Assembly: GCF_051045985.1 (NCBI RefSeq)
Contig: NZ_CP157350.1
Coordinates: forward strand, 62,001 to 126,000
Direction of reading: 5' to 3'
DNA length: 64,000 bases
Source: Scardovia wiggsiae
Lineage (GTDB): Bacteria > Actinomycetota > Actinomycetes > Actinomycetales > Bifidobacteriaceae
Shown here: positions 16,701 to 26,070 of the stretch, one piece after another
Layout of the letters: every line of letters begins with the position of its first letter
Numbering within the stretch: the first letter of the stretch is position 1
Program-made: the position numbers and the translations under genes
The notes under the pieces: generated by a model
What the model saw: the letters and a program-made list of their open reading frames with translations, nothing else
The model's database searches: none
Told to the model about the DNA's origin: nothing

Positions 16701-17167
16701 ATGTTCTCACGGATGTTCAAGCATATAACCCGCGTCCAGTTTGCAGTTGTCACTGTTCTGAGTGCAGTGATCATACTTTTTAGCCCTGCGGTATTCTGGG
16801 GCTACGGTATTGTTGAAGGGGACTTCGACTGGTTGGTGATCATAGGTGTTATGCTTTCTGCCATTCCTATGGCGATTATTATGCTTATCACGGGTATTGC
16901 ATTCCCCAAGTGGGAAGTAGCGATCCCGCAGATACTGATTGTGTTGCCGGGCTTGAGATAATAAGCGCACTCGCGTTTTTCCTTTATGACGTGATCCGTT
17001 GGCATTTAGTTGAGTACTCTGAGGACAGCACTTCTCAGCTTTTAGGGGCATTGGCGCTCCCCTATGAAGGTGCGGTTATACTATGCTCAGCAGCAGCATA
17101 CGCCATAGGCGCCGGCATCGGCGTAATATTCCGAAAGCTGCGCAGAAGCATCACTGAAAGGGGCTGA
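16701..17167 (+). pseudogene. Small four-helix membrane protein, frameshifted
   Basis: ATG 16701 follows GGAGG by six bases and opens a frame with hydrophobic segments (VQFAVVTVLSAVIILF and LVIIGVMLSAIPMAIIMLIT) that stops at 16961. A second frame, -1 relative to it, takes over around 16,950 with EIISALAFFLYDVI and further segments to 17167 (VILCSAAAYAIGAGIGVIF, then a basic tail). Joined, they make a coherent protein of about 155 residues with four membrane helices. The family is not recognised. The break may be a true inactivating mutation, a sequencing error, or less likely a programmed shift; no obvious slippery heptamer is at the junction. Confidence 0.6.
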
Positions 17168-17180
17168 CCGGGGCCCCCTT
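17158..17180. terminator. Stem-loop between convergent genes
   Basis: AAGGGGC (17158-17164) pairs with GCCCCCTT (17173-17180) at the end of the frameshifted membrane protein gene and before the stop of the prsA-like gene. The A and T flanks make it usable from both sides. Confidence 0.4.
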
Positions 17181-17190
17181 CCTCCCCCAC

Positions 17191-18099
17191 TCACTTCTTC
17201 TGGAGTGACGGCGCAGCTGCCTTATAGGTGTCAAGCGCATTAGCCAGGTCTTTATCTTTGATAGTGACATGTTCATTTTTCAGGACCTGGCTGATGACCT
17301 GCCGCATTATGTTCGTATCGCGCAGCCACTTTGAGTATACGGTTTCTGTCAGCTCCTTCTTTTTATCTTTGAATTCGCCTTTACCCGGATTTTTTATCAT
17401 TTTAATAATTTCATACCCATTAGTGACCTGCACCGGATCCCGGGTGTATTCCCCATCTTTCAGCGCGTACGCGGCATCTTTGAAAGTCGAGTCAAAATTC
17501 CTGTCAGCCGCCTCAAAGGCCACCGTGCCGCCCTGGTCCTTGCTTGAGGTATCGATCGAGTATGTGCCGGCAAGCGTACTGAAATTGCCGCCGGCGTTCA
17601 GCTCTGCTATAACGCGCCTGGCAGTGCCTTCATCCCCTACCAGGATATGCTGTACGGTGACCCGCGGCCGGTAGGTTTCCCAAGCTTCCCTGAGCTGGTC
17701 TTCAGACACCTTCTTAAGCCGTTTCAGTGCCACTTCGCTCAGGAGGTTGGTGCGCAGGCTCTGCCTGAAAGATTTCCTGGTAAAACCGTTCTGGCTCAGA
17801 TAGGAGCTGAAATTATCCCCATACTGTTTTTTATAGTCTGCATAAGCATCGTCAACGCTTTTTGCGCTTACTGAACTGCCGTATTCCTTGTCCAGCGCCT
17901 TATAGATCAGGAGGTTCGCGAGGACTGTTTTCCCGGAGGGGGAGCGCTTAAGCTCATTATAAAGTTCCTGCTGGGATACTTCGCCGCCGTCATATGTGGC
18001 GACAGCAGGATCACGCCCGCATCCCCCAAGGCCGGCGGCCAGCAGTGCTGCCGCTGCTATCCCTGCCAGCAGGGCCCGAACTCCTGTTTTCCTCTTCAT
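17191..18099 (-). CDS. PrsA-like foldase lipoprotein (parvulin-type peptidyl-prolyl isomerase)
   Basis: An extracytoplasmic folding factor of 302 residues. It begins with a lipoprotein signal (lipobox GLGGC, Cys27), then a SurA-N-like helical region (residues about 40-150), a parvulin domain (VQHILVGDEG through NGYEIIKM) and a C-terminal helical tail. The parvulin core is shorter than in canonical PrsA but keeps the starting HIL motif and the closing GYEI segment. GGAG precedes ATG 18099 by seven bases; the open frame to 18165 is a spurious extension. It is divergent from the large surface subtilase, a plausible client for folding after secretion. Confidence 0.85.
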   Translation of the reverse strand: MKRKTGVRALLAGIAAAALLAAGLGGCGRDPAVATYDGGEVSQQELYNELKRSPSGKTVLANLLIYKALDKEYGSSVSAKSVDDAYADYKKQYGDNFSSYLSQNGFTRKSFRQSLRTNLLSEVALKRLKKVSEDQLREAWETYRPRVTVQHILVGDEGTARRVIAELNAGGNFSTLAGTYSIDTSSKDQGGTVAFEAADRNFDSTFKDAAYALKDGEYTRDPVQVTNGYEIIKMIKNPGKGEFKDKKKELTETVYSKWLRDTNIMRQVISQVLKNEHVTIKDKDLANALDTYKAAAPSLQKK

Positions 18100-18346
18100 C
18101 GTTATTCTCCTTCGCGTATTAGCAATGGATAAATTAAATAATATGTGCTGCTGCGGAACAGCCACAGCTAGGCTGTTTTGCTTCGTACTGGCTTATTTTA
18201 GTAGGCACACGCCCGTATGCAGGGTTCCACATAGTGGACAGATGTAAGAACTTTCTTGATCCCTTATTTTTCAAGGATGTTATGTATAAATTTATAAAAT
18301 ATTCCTGCATTATAAACAGACCAGGCGGAAAATGAATACTTTTCCC

Positions 18347-18409
18347 TTGGAAAATCTCAGATCTGAGTACAATAGCCCCTAACCATATCACGGTATTTTT
18401 AACCGTGAT
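18347..18409 (+). promoter_or_regulatory. Promoter of the subtilase gene with two palindromes
   Basis: The 341-bp divergent region 18100-18440 is AT-rich. A TTGGAA (18347-18352) and TACAAT (18368-18373) flank a perfect 12-bp palindrome CTCAGATCTGAG (18356-18367) in the spacer, though that spacer is only 15 bp. Just downstream lies a perfect 8-7-8 inverted repeat, ATCACGGT-ATTTTTA-ACCGTGAT (18387-18409), 32 nt before the ATG. The arrangement looks like a repressor operator plus a second operator or 5'UTR hairpin. Confidence 0.5.
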
Positions 18410-18440
18410 CCACCTAAATATATGAGAATTGGAGGGCATC

Positions 18441-21400
18441 ATGCAAGCAAAAAAGAAAGGGGTAACTTTTCTTTTAGCTGCTGCTGTTACTTTCGGGGTT
18501 TTCGCAGCGCTTCCGTCCGGCACAGTCCTGGCGGATACCGCATCTGCGCCAACGGCCCAGCCGGGCAAGCCTCCGACAGCCACTGCAGCAAAAGACCAGC
18601 AGTCGCATAACAGTGCAGGCACTGCAGCCGATCCGGCATCTGCCGGCAAGGCACAGGCCTATACCGCAGAAAACAGGGCAGATACCGGTACAGGTACGGA
18701 TACAGTAACTGCCGAACAGGCGATCGCTGATCAGCTGGCCGTAAAAAATATCAGTTACAGCAAACTCAGCCATACGCAGCAGGATAACATTTACGTTGAT
18801 GTAATAGTCCAGATGTCTGCAGCGCCGGCATCGAAAAACGGCACTTTGCGCGCTGACTATTCCAGTACCGCTGAGATCCAGCGGGAAACCGATACTGTAA
18901 TAGCCGCCCAGGCGAGCGTTAAAAAAGCAGCCGAGCAGGTGACCGGGCAGGCCCCAGGCAGAAGCTACGGCTATGTTTTCAACGGTTTCACAACTAAAGC
19001 CAAAGCCAGTGATATCGGCAGGCTCAGGCAGATCGCCGGCGTGAAAAGCGTTACGCCTGCGAAAGTCTATTATCCTTCCGAGGCTAACGCCAATTCCATG
19101 GCAAACGTGCAGGCAGTGTGGTCAAGCTACAAATATAAAGGCGAGCATACCGTTGTTGCCGTTATCGATACCGGGATCGACCCAAACCATAAAGATATGA
19201 GGCTCAGCAATGAGCGGGACGTTAAACTGACCCGGTCGGATGTCAGCAATTTCATCAGCAAGGCAAAGCACGGGAAATACTTCACTCCTAAAGTCCCTTA
19301 CGGCTACAATTATGCTGATAACAACACCATAATCACTGACAACAGCGAAGACAGCCAGCATGGGATGCACGTGGCCGGCATCATCGGAGCGAACGGCACA
19401 GGCACAGACCCTGCGCGCTCTGTGACCGGCGTTGCCCCTGAGGCGCAGCTCCTGGCAATGAAAGTATTTTCCAATTCAAGTACGTCGTCCACAACGGGAA
19501 CGGTCACTATAGTGGCTGCAGTGGAAGATTCCTCGAAGCTCGGCGCTGATGTGCTGAATATGTCGCTGGGGGCCGCTTCAGGCGACCAGACGCTGCAGGA
19601 CCCTGAACAGGCTGCAGTGCAGAATGCCAACGAAGCCGGTACTGCTGCAGTAATTTCTGCGGGGAATTCAGGGACCTCGGCTTCTGCCTCTGAAGGCGTC
19701 AACAAAGATTTCTACGGACTCAGCGATCTTGAAACAGTAGGTACGCCGGGGGCATCACGAGGCGCCACCACCGTTGCTTCAGGCGAAAATTCGCAGGTCA
19801 TCAGCCAGGCGGTAACGTTCTCAGACGCTGACGGTTTCAAGCTCGGGCCTGAGTCTGTCAGGCTTTCAGCGGACAGTTTTGCAGGCAGTTTCAATAAGAA
19901 ACAGTTTTATGTAGTGCGGAAAGCCAACGGTGAACTCAGTACAGGTGACCTGGGTGACTATACATCTGAGGCAAAAGGCAAGATCGCTATTGTCAACCGC
20001 GGGAGCATGACTTTTACAGACAAGCAGAAATATGCGCAGCAGGCGGGCGCAACAGGTGTGGTTATTGTCAATAACCAGACAGGCAGCACATCCCCCTTCA
20101 CAGGTATTGCCCTGTCTTCTGATTTCCCCGCTTTCGGCCTGTCTAATGTTACCGGGCACAAGCTTATTGACTGGGTGGACCAGCATAAGGGTACGGCGCT
20201 TACTGTAAAGATTGCCCTGATGCCTCTGCCGAATCAGAGCTACCTTACTGACCGGATGTCTACATTCACATCATACGGCCCGGCTTCCGACCTGTCCTTC
20301 AAACCTGATATCACAGCTCCGGGCGGGAATATCTGGTCTACGCAGAATAATAACGGGTACACGAATATGTCGGGTACATCAATGGCGTCCCCGTTCGTTG
20401 CGGGTTCCCAGGCTCTCCTCAAACAGGCGATGAACAATAAAAATAATAAGTTCTATGCCTACTATCAGAAGCTTAAGGGGACCCAGATTACCGACCTGCT
20501 CAAGGCTGTGGAAATGAATACTGCGCAGCCGGTCAAAGACACAGGCCATGGCAACGCCATAGTGTCGCCAAGGCGCCAGGGTGCCGGAATGATCGACGTC
20601 AAGGCAGCTATCGATGCTTTGGAGAACAATCCGTCAACGGTCGTTTCGGAAAACGGATATCCTGCTGTTGAGCTTAAAAGCTTCAATGGGAGGACCACAA
20701 CGTTCAGGCTCACTTTCACGAACCCGACAGGCCAGAGCATGGTATATACCATAGATTCCAACGACAGCACCAATGCTGTCTATACATCTGCAACTGATCC
20801 CGCTACCGGCGTACTGTATGACACAAAGATCGATGGGGCTTCCATCAAGGCAGGGAGCACTATCAATGTCCCTGCCGGCGGGACAGCCCAGGTAGAATTC
20901 CAGCTGGTTCTGCCGGAATCATTCAGCACCCAGCAGTTCGTGGAAGGGTTCCTGAACTTCAGGGGGAACGACGGCACGCGCCTGAACATACCCTATATGG
21001 GGTTCTTCGGGGACTGGAACAGCGGGAAAATCGTTGATGCCATCAACGGCATTACAGCCAGCCCGGCAACCGGCAATTACGGCACTGTGCCGCTGATGCT
21101 CAACCAGGATTCAGGGGACCAGTATTACGGCGGGCTGTATATTGATGCGCAGGGCAGCCGGAAGGTAAATACGGATGCTGTTGCATTCTCCACTTCTTCC
21201 TCCGCCCTGTATAACGGTATAGGCATGCAGTACTACATGCTGAGGAATGCCAGGGATGTTAAAGTCGAGATACTTGACAGCAGCGGCAATGTTGTTACAA
21301 CATTAAGCTCGTCTGCCAACCAGATCAAGACTATTTACAGGCCTTCTGCAGGCAGGTATTCCTATTACTATCCGCCTACCTGGGACGGTACGTATTACGA

Positions 21401-24164
21401 CCAGAGCGACGGTGTTGTAAAACATGCGAAAGACGGGCAGTATGTGTACCGGATTTCCGCTGTGCCGTCCGGCGGGGACAGGCGGCAGGCCTATGATGTG
21501 CTGTTCAAGCTTGATTCCAAGGCGCCTGTAGTCCGGAATGTCTCGCTGGCTCAGGAGCAGAAGCAGGGCAAGACTGTGTATTATCTGTCGGCAGAGGCTA
21601 AGGATGATTTCAGCGGGCTCAGCATCTCGCATAATATTGAAGTGTCTGTGAACGGCATCAGCAACCCTTACGGCTCGTATACGGTGACCGGCACAACGCC
21701 TGACGGCTACTCGCAGATCAGGGCAGTGCTGACCCAGCAGCAGGCAGATGCGCTTGCTGCTGGCGACAACAGGATCGGCGCATATCTGACTGATAATGCC
21801 GGGAATGGTGCCAGTGCGGAAGAAAGGGTGCAGAAGCCCGGCGATGTTATGTACGGCCTTATCATAGACAAGGGCGGCATCCCGCAGAAGATATCCCAGC
21901 CAACAGATGGCTATGAGGAAAGCCCCTTCGATGACGGCACCGGTACCTATACGTTCTCCGGCACTTATCCGGGGAAGGTCTACGGTACGTATACTGATTC
22001 ACAGGGCAAGACCCATAACATGGATATCACCTACAACTCCGTGACCCGCAATTTCAAAGGCAGCCTGCCTCTGACTGCGGAGGATTACCATAGCACGGTC
22101 AATCTGTACAATAATGCTGCCCGCACGCAGCTGGTGCAGAGCTTTGGGACTGATGTAAGGCTGAAGGCCCCGAGCTTCGCTGATGTGAAGATCAATGGCG
22201 GCGAGAGGCAGACTTCGGAATCCTCTGTTGAAGTTTCAGGGACGGTCAGTGATGATACCGAAAGCGTCACTATCTCAACCTCTACTTCGGGCACGCCGAT
22301 AAGGGCGCAGATCGATGCCGGGCACAAGTTCAGCGCTGATGTCCCTGTTTCATATGGTTCCAACAGGATCACTGTCCAGCTTGAGGATGCTGACGGGAAT
22401 ACTGCAAGCACCTACAAGATGGTCACATCGTCATATGATGCTGAAGTACTCAAAAATGCCGTCACATTCAATAATGGCATTACCTTTGGTACTAATGAGG
22501 TCACAGCCCGCAGGTCGAGGTATTACGATGCGAAAACCGGCATGGCAACGATTACCGGTAAAGTCAAGCATCCTACCACCACGCTGAAAGTTGACGGCAA
22601 GGATGTGCCGATCAACGACGACCTGACGTTCAAGTTCACATTGAACCTGGGGACCGCCGGGCAGAAGCCGTTCAGCGTGATAGTTGGGGATACTACCCAG
22701 GACAGGTCTTTCCAGGAGGTTCTGACTTTCGTGCTGGATACCGTCCCTCCCGCACTGGCGCTTGATAATCCGACAAATAGGCCGGCGTACACGAATGATC
22801 CGGCTTACAGGATCACCGGTACGGCAACCGACAATGTCGATTACCTCAAGCTGATGATCAACGGCAGCAATGTTGCCACCCAGTACGAGGATGTCGATAT
22901 CAATAGCGGCAAGCCCGGGAGAATGGATATCAACTATACTGCCAGGCTGGTGAAGGGCAGGAATATCCTTACTGTGGCTGTCACCGATTCCGGGAATAAT
23001 ACTGTCACCAAAAGAATCACGGTATACTATGAGCCGAGGAAAACCCTGGCTTCGCCGGTGATCACCCCAAGCACGACTGGGCCGGCAGCGTCGGTAACGC
23101 TGACTGCCAAAGCCGCCTCAGCTGATGAAACAGTCCGGTACAGCACTGACGGGGCAACCTATCAGGATGTCCCCGCCGGCGGGGTAGTTGTTACGGCTAA
23201 CGGGCTGTTCAGCTTCAAGTCGGTTGACCGGTACGGCAACGAATCCGCGGTTGTATCGTACATCGTGAACAACATCCAGGATAATAACGGTGCCAATGCG
23301 CAGGGCGGGACCGGCCAGAATGCTGATGCTGCCGGTGCCGGCACAGGCACGGCTGCAGGGCAGGCCATGCTGTCTGAAACTGAACAGACGGCGCTGCTGA
23401 ACAGGATCCATACCGTGAGGGAGGCCCTTGGCCCGGAACTGGCTGCTCAGGCCAATACCGTTACCGGGAGGTCTTTCGCGGCGGACTGTGATGCGCTGGC
23501 AGCCCTGGTGCAGTCCGGGAAAGTCACAGCCAGCCAGGGTGAGGCAAAACTGGGCGGGCTTCTGGACTCTGCTGTTGAGCGGATCTCTGCAGATATAAAA
23601 GCTGCACCTGCGGCAGCGGAGAGCGTCTCCGGCCCCGCTGGGAGCAGCTGGTCTGCTGCGGCCGATACCGCCCGTACCGCGGCGAAGTCTTCCGGTGATG
23701 TTGGCACAAAGCTGTCTTATCTGCAGAAGCTGAAAAGCATGCGGGAAGGCGTCGCCGCTGCTGCAGCCGGGGAAGCCGTTAAAACGGACAGCACTGAGAA
23801 TGCTGAGAATGCTGAGAATGCCGGGAATAAGGCTTCCCATCCTGAGGATTCGGCCCAGGGTGCTTCATCCTCAGCCGGGCAGCAGCCGTCTGCGGCTGGC
23901 GCCCACGGGTCTGCCGGGGCGTCCGGCCCTGCGGCATCCGCGCCGCAAGGTGCGCAGGTCTCGGGCAGCGGTACAACCGGCATACTGGCGCAGGCCCCAT
24001 ACAGGTCAGCCAGGCCTTCTTCCCTGGCATATACCGGGGATGAGGCCCATACCCTGCTTGGCCTCAGCGCTGTCACCGTGCTGGCTGTACTTGCCGCATT
24101 CGCTTTCGCGAAGAAGGGCCTGGCGATCCGGGCATCCCGGGCGGACCATAAAATCCAGGCATAA
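18441..24164 (+). CDS. Cell-wall-anchored subtilisin-like serine protease (S8, lactocepin/C5a-peptidase type)
   Basis: A 1907-residue secreted protease. It has a Sec signal peptide (about 1-32), a propeptide with inhibitor-like segment to about 220, and an S8 catalytic domain with Asp243 (VIDTGID), His307 (QHGMHVAG) and Ser647 (GTSMASP). A PA domain is inserted at about residues 470-590. The Fn3-like domain of the lactocepin group follows, then Ig-like/cadherin-like beta modules, a chitobiase-like module and Ala-rich helical segments. The C-terminus has the sorting signal LAYTG (1862-1866), a hydrophobic helix and a basic tail. LAxTG is the form used by class E sortases of actinobacteria. The start is fixed by GGAGG five bases upstream. 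It probably degrades host or dietary proteins at the cell surface. The final linker contains a short tandem repeat. Confidence 0.93.
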   Translation: MQAKKKGVTFLLAAAVTFGVFAALPSGTVLADTASAPTAQPGKPPTATAAKDQQSHNSAGTAADPASAGKAQAYTAENRADTGTGTDTVTAEQAIADQLAVKNISYSKLSHTQQDNIYVDVIVQMSAAPASKNGTLRADYSSTAEIQRETDTVIAAQASVKKAAEQVTGQAPGRSYGYVFNGFTTKAKASDIGRLRQIAGVKSVTPAKVYYPSEANANSMANVQAVWSSYKYKGEHTVVAVIDTGIDPNHKDMRLSNERDVKLTRSDVSNFISKAKHGKYFTPKVPYGYNYADNNTIITDNSEDSQHGMHVAGIIGANGTGTDPARSVTGVAPEAQLLAMKVFSNSSTSSTTGTVTIVAAVEDSSKLGADVLNMSLGAASGDQTLQDPEQAAVQNANEAGTAAVISAGNSGTSASASEGVNKDFYGLSDLETVGTPGASRGATTVASGENSQVISQAVTFSDADGFKLGPESVRLSADSFAGSFNKKQFYVVRKANGELSTGDLGDYTSEAKGKIAIVNRGSMTFTDKQKYAQQAGATGVVIVNNQTGSTSPFTGIALSSDFPAFGLSNVTGHKLIDWVDQHKGTALTVKIALMPLPNQSYLTDRMSTFTSYGPASDLSFKPDITAPGGNIWSTQNNNGYTNMSGTSMASPFVAGSQALLKQAMNNKNNKFYAYYQKLKGTQITDLLKAVEMNTAQPVKDTGHGNAIVSPRRQGAGMIDVKAAIDALENNPSTVVSENGYPAVELKSFNGRTTTFRLTFTNPTGQSMVYTIDSNDSTNAVYTSATDPATGVLYDTKIDGASIKAGSTINVPAGGTAQVEFQLVLPESFSTQQFVEGFLNFRGNDGTRLNIPYMGFFGDWNSGKIVDAINGITASPATGNYGTVPLMLNQDSGDQYYGGLYIDAQGSRKVNTDAVAFSTSSSALYNGIGMQYYMLRNARDVKVEILDSSGNVVTTLSSSANQIKTIYRPSAGRYSYYYPPTWDGTYYDQSDGVVKHAKDGQYVYRISAVPSGGDRRQAYDVLFKLDSKAPVVRNVSLAQEQKQGKTVYYLSAEAKDDFSGLSISHNIEVSVNGISNPYGSYTVTGTTPDGYSQIRAVLTQQQADALAAGDNRIGAYLTDNAGNGASAEERVQKPGDVMYGLIIDKGGIPQKISQPTDGYEESPFDDGTGTYTFSGTYPGKVYGTYTDSQGKTHNMDITYNSVTRNFKGSLPLTAEDYHSTVNLYNNAARTQLVQSFGTDVRLKAPSFADVKINGGERQTSESSVEVSGTVSDDTESVTISTSTSGTPIRAQIDAGHKFSADVPVSYGSNRITVQLEDADGNTASTYKMVTSSYDAEVLKNAVTFNNGITFGTNEVTARRSRYYDAKTGMATITGKVKHPTTTLKVDGKDVPINDDLTFKFTLNLGTAGQKPFSVIVGDTTQDRSFQEVLTFVLDTVPPALALDNPTNRPAYTNDPAYRITGTATDNVDYLKLMINGSNVATQYEDVDINSGKPGRMDINYTARLVKGRNILTVAVTDSGNNTVTKRITVYYEPRKTLASPVITPSTTGPAASVTLTAKAASADETVRYSTDGATYQDVPAGGVVVTANGLFSFKSVDRYGNESAVVSYIVNNIQDNNGANAQGGTGQNADAAGAGTGTAAGQAMLSETEQTALLNRIHTVREALGPELAAQANTVTGRSFAADCDALAALVQSGKVTASQGEAKLGGLLDSAVERISADIKAAPAAAESVSGPAGSSWSAAADTARTAAKSSGDVGTKLSYLQKLKSMREGVAAAAAGEAVKTDSTENAENAENAGNKASHPEDSAQGASSSAGQQPSAAGAHGSAGASGPAASAPQGAQVSGSGTTGILAQAPYRSARPSSLAYTGDEAHTLLGLSAVTVLAVLAAFAFAKKGLAIRASRADHKIQA
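23795..23821 (+). repeat. Three tandem copies of a 9-bp unit inside the subtilase gene
   Basis: TGAGAATGC is repeated three times exactly, encoding Glu-Asn-Ala repeats in the linker before the sorting signal. Copy number could vary in frame without breaking the gene. Confidence 0.85.
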
Positions 24165-24240
24165 GCTTCAGGCGATGGGGCCTGATGCACGGAACCTGAA
24201 ACTGGCGGCCGGGATACCGGCGGCCCCATAAATTCCCATA

Positions 24241-24281
24241 GCTGCACCCGCACCGTATATGGCTGCGGGCGCAGCTTTTTT
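24241..24281 (+). terminator. Intrinsic terminator of the subtilase gene
   Basis: Arm 24241-24252 (GCTGCACCCGCA) pairs with 24264-24275 (TGCGGGCGCAGC) across an 11-nt loop with one mismatch, followed by six T residues. It lies about 75 nt after the stop codon. Confidence 0.85.
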
Positions 24282-24363
24282 ACGGCCCGGGCAGCGGCAC
24301 GGCGTGCGGGATTCCGTGCTAGAATTCAAGTAGCACAATGCGTGTCGCGGTGAGTCTCACAGT

Positions 24364-24380
24364 ATCCGGTCTTTCCGGAT
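24364..24380 (+). promoter_or_regulatory. Inverted repeat upstream of scrP
   Basis: ATCCGG-TCTTT-CCGGAT is a perfect 6-5-6 inverted repeat about 145 nt before the sucrose phosphorylase ATG. It could be an operator for a sucrose or carbon-catabolite regulator. The rest of 24282-24524 has no gene. Confidence 0.35.
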
Positions 24381-24475
24381 CCCCATTATTTATGTACTGC
24401 GGAAACAACAGGAGGCTTGCTCGGCATGGACTGTCAAAACTGTATACCTGTATGTAGCTATTAAGTGTGCCTGCA

Positions 24476-24493
24476 CTGAGGCCAGCGCCTCAG
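24476..24493 (+). promoter_or_regulatory. 5'UTR hairpin of scrP
   Basis: CTGAGGC-CAGC-GCCTCAG, a perfect 7-bp stem with a four-base loop, ends 21 nt before the AGGAGG ribosome-binding site. It may stabilise the mRNA or modulate translation. Confidence 0.45.
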
Positions 24494-24524
24494 AAGCGGA
24501 GATACCCTCAGGCAAGGAGGTCTG

Positions 24525-26036
24525 ATGAAAAACAAGGTACAGCTTATTACTTATGCCGACAGGCTTGGCGAAGGTACTCTCGCTTCGCTGACAGAAGTTC
24601 TGCGCACCCGGTTCGATGGCGTGTATGAAGGTGTGCACATACTCCCGTTCTTTACCCCTTTTGATGGGGCAGACGCCGGTTTTGACCCTATTGACCATAC
24701 GAAAGTTGACCCCCGCCTGGGGAGCTGGGATGATGTGGCTGAACTGTCCAAAACCCACGACATCATGGTTGACGCTATTGTCAACCATATGTCATGGCAG
24801 TCGGAGCAATTCCAGGATGTTATGAAGAAAGGCGAGGGCTCGGAGTATTACCCGATGTTCCTCACCATGTCTGCCGTATTCCCGGAGGGTGCTACTGAGG
24901 AAGACCTTGCCGGAATATACCGCCCACGCCCGGGCCTGCCTTTCACGCACTATACATGGGGCGGCAAAACGCGCCTTGTCTGGACGACCTTCACACCTCA
25001 ACAGGTAGATATTGATACTGCTTCCGATGAAGGGTGGGCATATCTCATGTCTATCCTGGACCAGATGTCGAAATCGCATGTGTCGTTCATCCGCCTTGAC
25101 GCCGTGGGATACGGTGCCAAGCGGGCGAAGACCAGCTGCTTTATGACGCCGGATACTTTTGACTTGATCAGCAGGATCAAGGAAGAATCTGCCAGGCGCG
25201 GAATGGAAACGCTTATCGAGGTCCACTCCTATTACAAAAAGCAGGTGGAGATCGCGAATAAGGTTGACCGCGTGTATGACTTTGCAATCCCGGCGCTGCT
25301 GCTCCACGCCCTGAGCACAGGTAAAACCGGCCCCCTGGCGCACTGGCTGGGGGTTCGGCCCGTGAATGCGGTAAATGTCCTTGATACCCATGACGGTATT
25401 GGTGTGATCGACGTAGGGTCCGATCAGATGGACAGGTCCCTGAAAGGCCTGGTGCCCGATGATGAGGTTGACCAGCTTGTCGAGACTATCAAAGAAAACT
25501 CGCATGGTGAATCCGCAGAAGCCACAGGGGCAGCAGCCTCCAACCTGGACCTGTACCAGGTCAACTGCACATACTACTCCGCACTCGGCTGCGATGACCA
25601 GAAGTATATCGCATCCCGCGCTGTCCAGTTCTATATGCCTGGTGTGCCGCAGGTCTACTACGTAGGTGCGCTTGCCGGGAAGAATGATATGGAGCTCCTC
25701 AAACGCACGAACGTGGGGCGCGATATCAACCGCCATTACTACACCGTTGCGGAGATCGACGAGAACCTCAGGCGTCCGGTGGTCCAGGCGCTTAATGCCC
25801 TCGGACGTTTCCGCAATACCCTTGAGGCGTTTGACGGCGATTTCAGTTTCACTGAAAACGGCGGATCCCTGGCTATGGCATGGACAGGGCAGTCTACAAG
25901 CACAACCCTTACTTTTGCTCCCGGCAAGGGCGCGGGCAGCAGCGAGGTCCCTGTATGCACTATTGCGTGGAAGGATGCTTCCGGTGAGCATGTCACCGAT
26001 GATATTATCGCAAACCCGCCGGCAGCAGCACAGTAA
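24525..26036 (+). CDS. scrP: Sucrose phosphorylase, GH13_18
   Basis: Phosphorolyses sucrose to alpha-glucose-1-phosphate and fructose in the cytoplasm, feeding the bifid shunt. At 503 residues it matches bifidobacterial enzymes, opening with VQLITYADRLGEG. The catalytic residues fall at Asp192 (RLDAVGYGAK), Glu232 (LIEVHSYY) and Asp290 (LDTHDGIGV), the same numbers as reported for the Bifidobacterium adolescentis enzyme. The start has an AGGAGG six bases upstream. It is followed after 34 bp by a transporter gene with its own AGGAGG, forming scrPT. A LacI-type scrR, usual in such clusters, is not next to it. Confidence 0.97.
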   Translation: MKNKVQLITYADRLGEGTLASLTEVLRTRFDGVYEGVHILPFFTPFDGADAGFDPIDHTKVDPRLGSWDDVAELSKTHDIMVDAIVNHMSWQSEQFQDVMKKGEGSEYYPMFLTMSAVFPEGATEEDLAGIYRPRPGLPFTHYTWGGKTRLVWTTFTPQQVDIDTASDEGWAYLMSILDQMSKSHVSFIRLDAVGYGAKRAKTSCFMTPDTFDLISRIKEESARRGMETLIEVHSYYKKQVEIANKVDRVYDFAIPALLLHALSTGKTGPLAHWLGVRPVNAVNVLDTHDGIGVIDVGSDQMDRSLKGLVPDDEVDQLVETIKENSHGESAEATGAAASNLDLYQVNCTYYSALGCDDQKYIASRAVQFYMPGVPQVYYVGALAGKNDMELLKRTNVGRDINRHYYTVAEIDENLRRPVVQALNALGRFRNTLEAFDGDFSFTENGGSLAMAWTGQSTSTTLTFAPGKGAGSSEVPVCTIAWKDASGEHVTDDIIANPPAAAQ

Positions 26037-26070
26037 AAATTAAAATTTAAGAACTATTGAGGAGGTCTTT

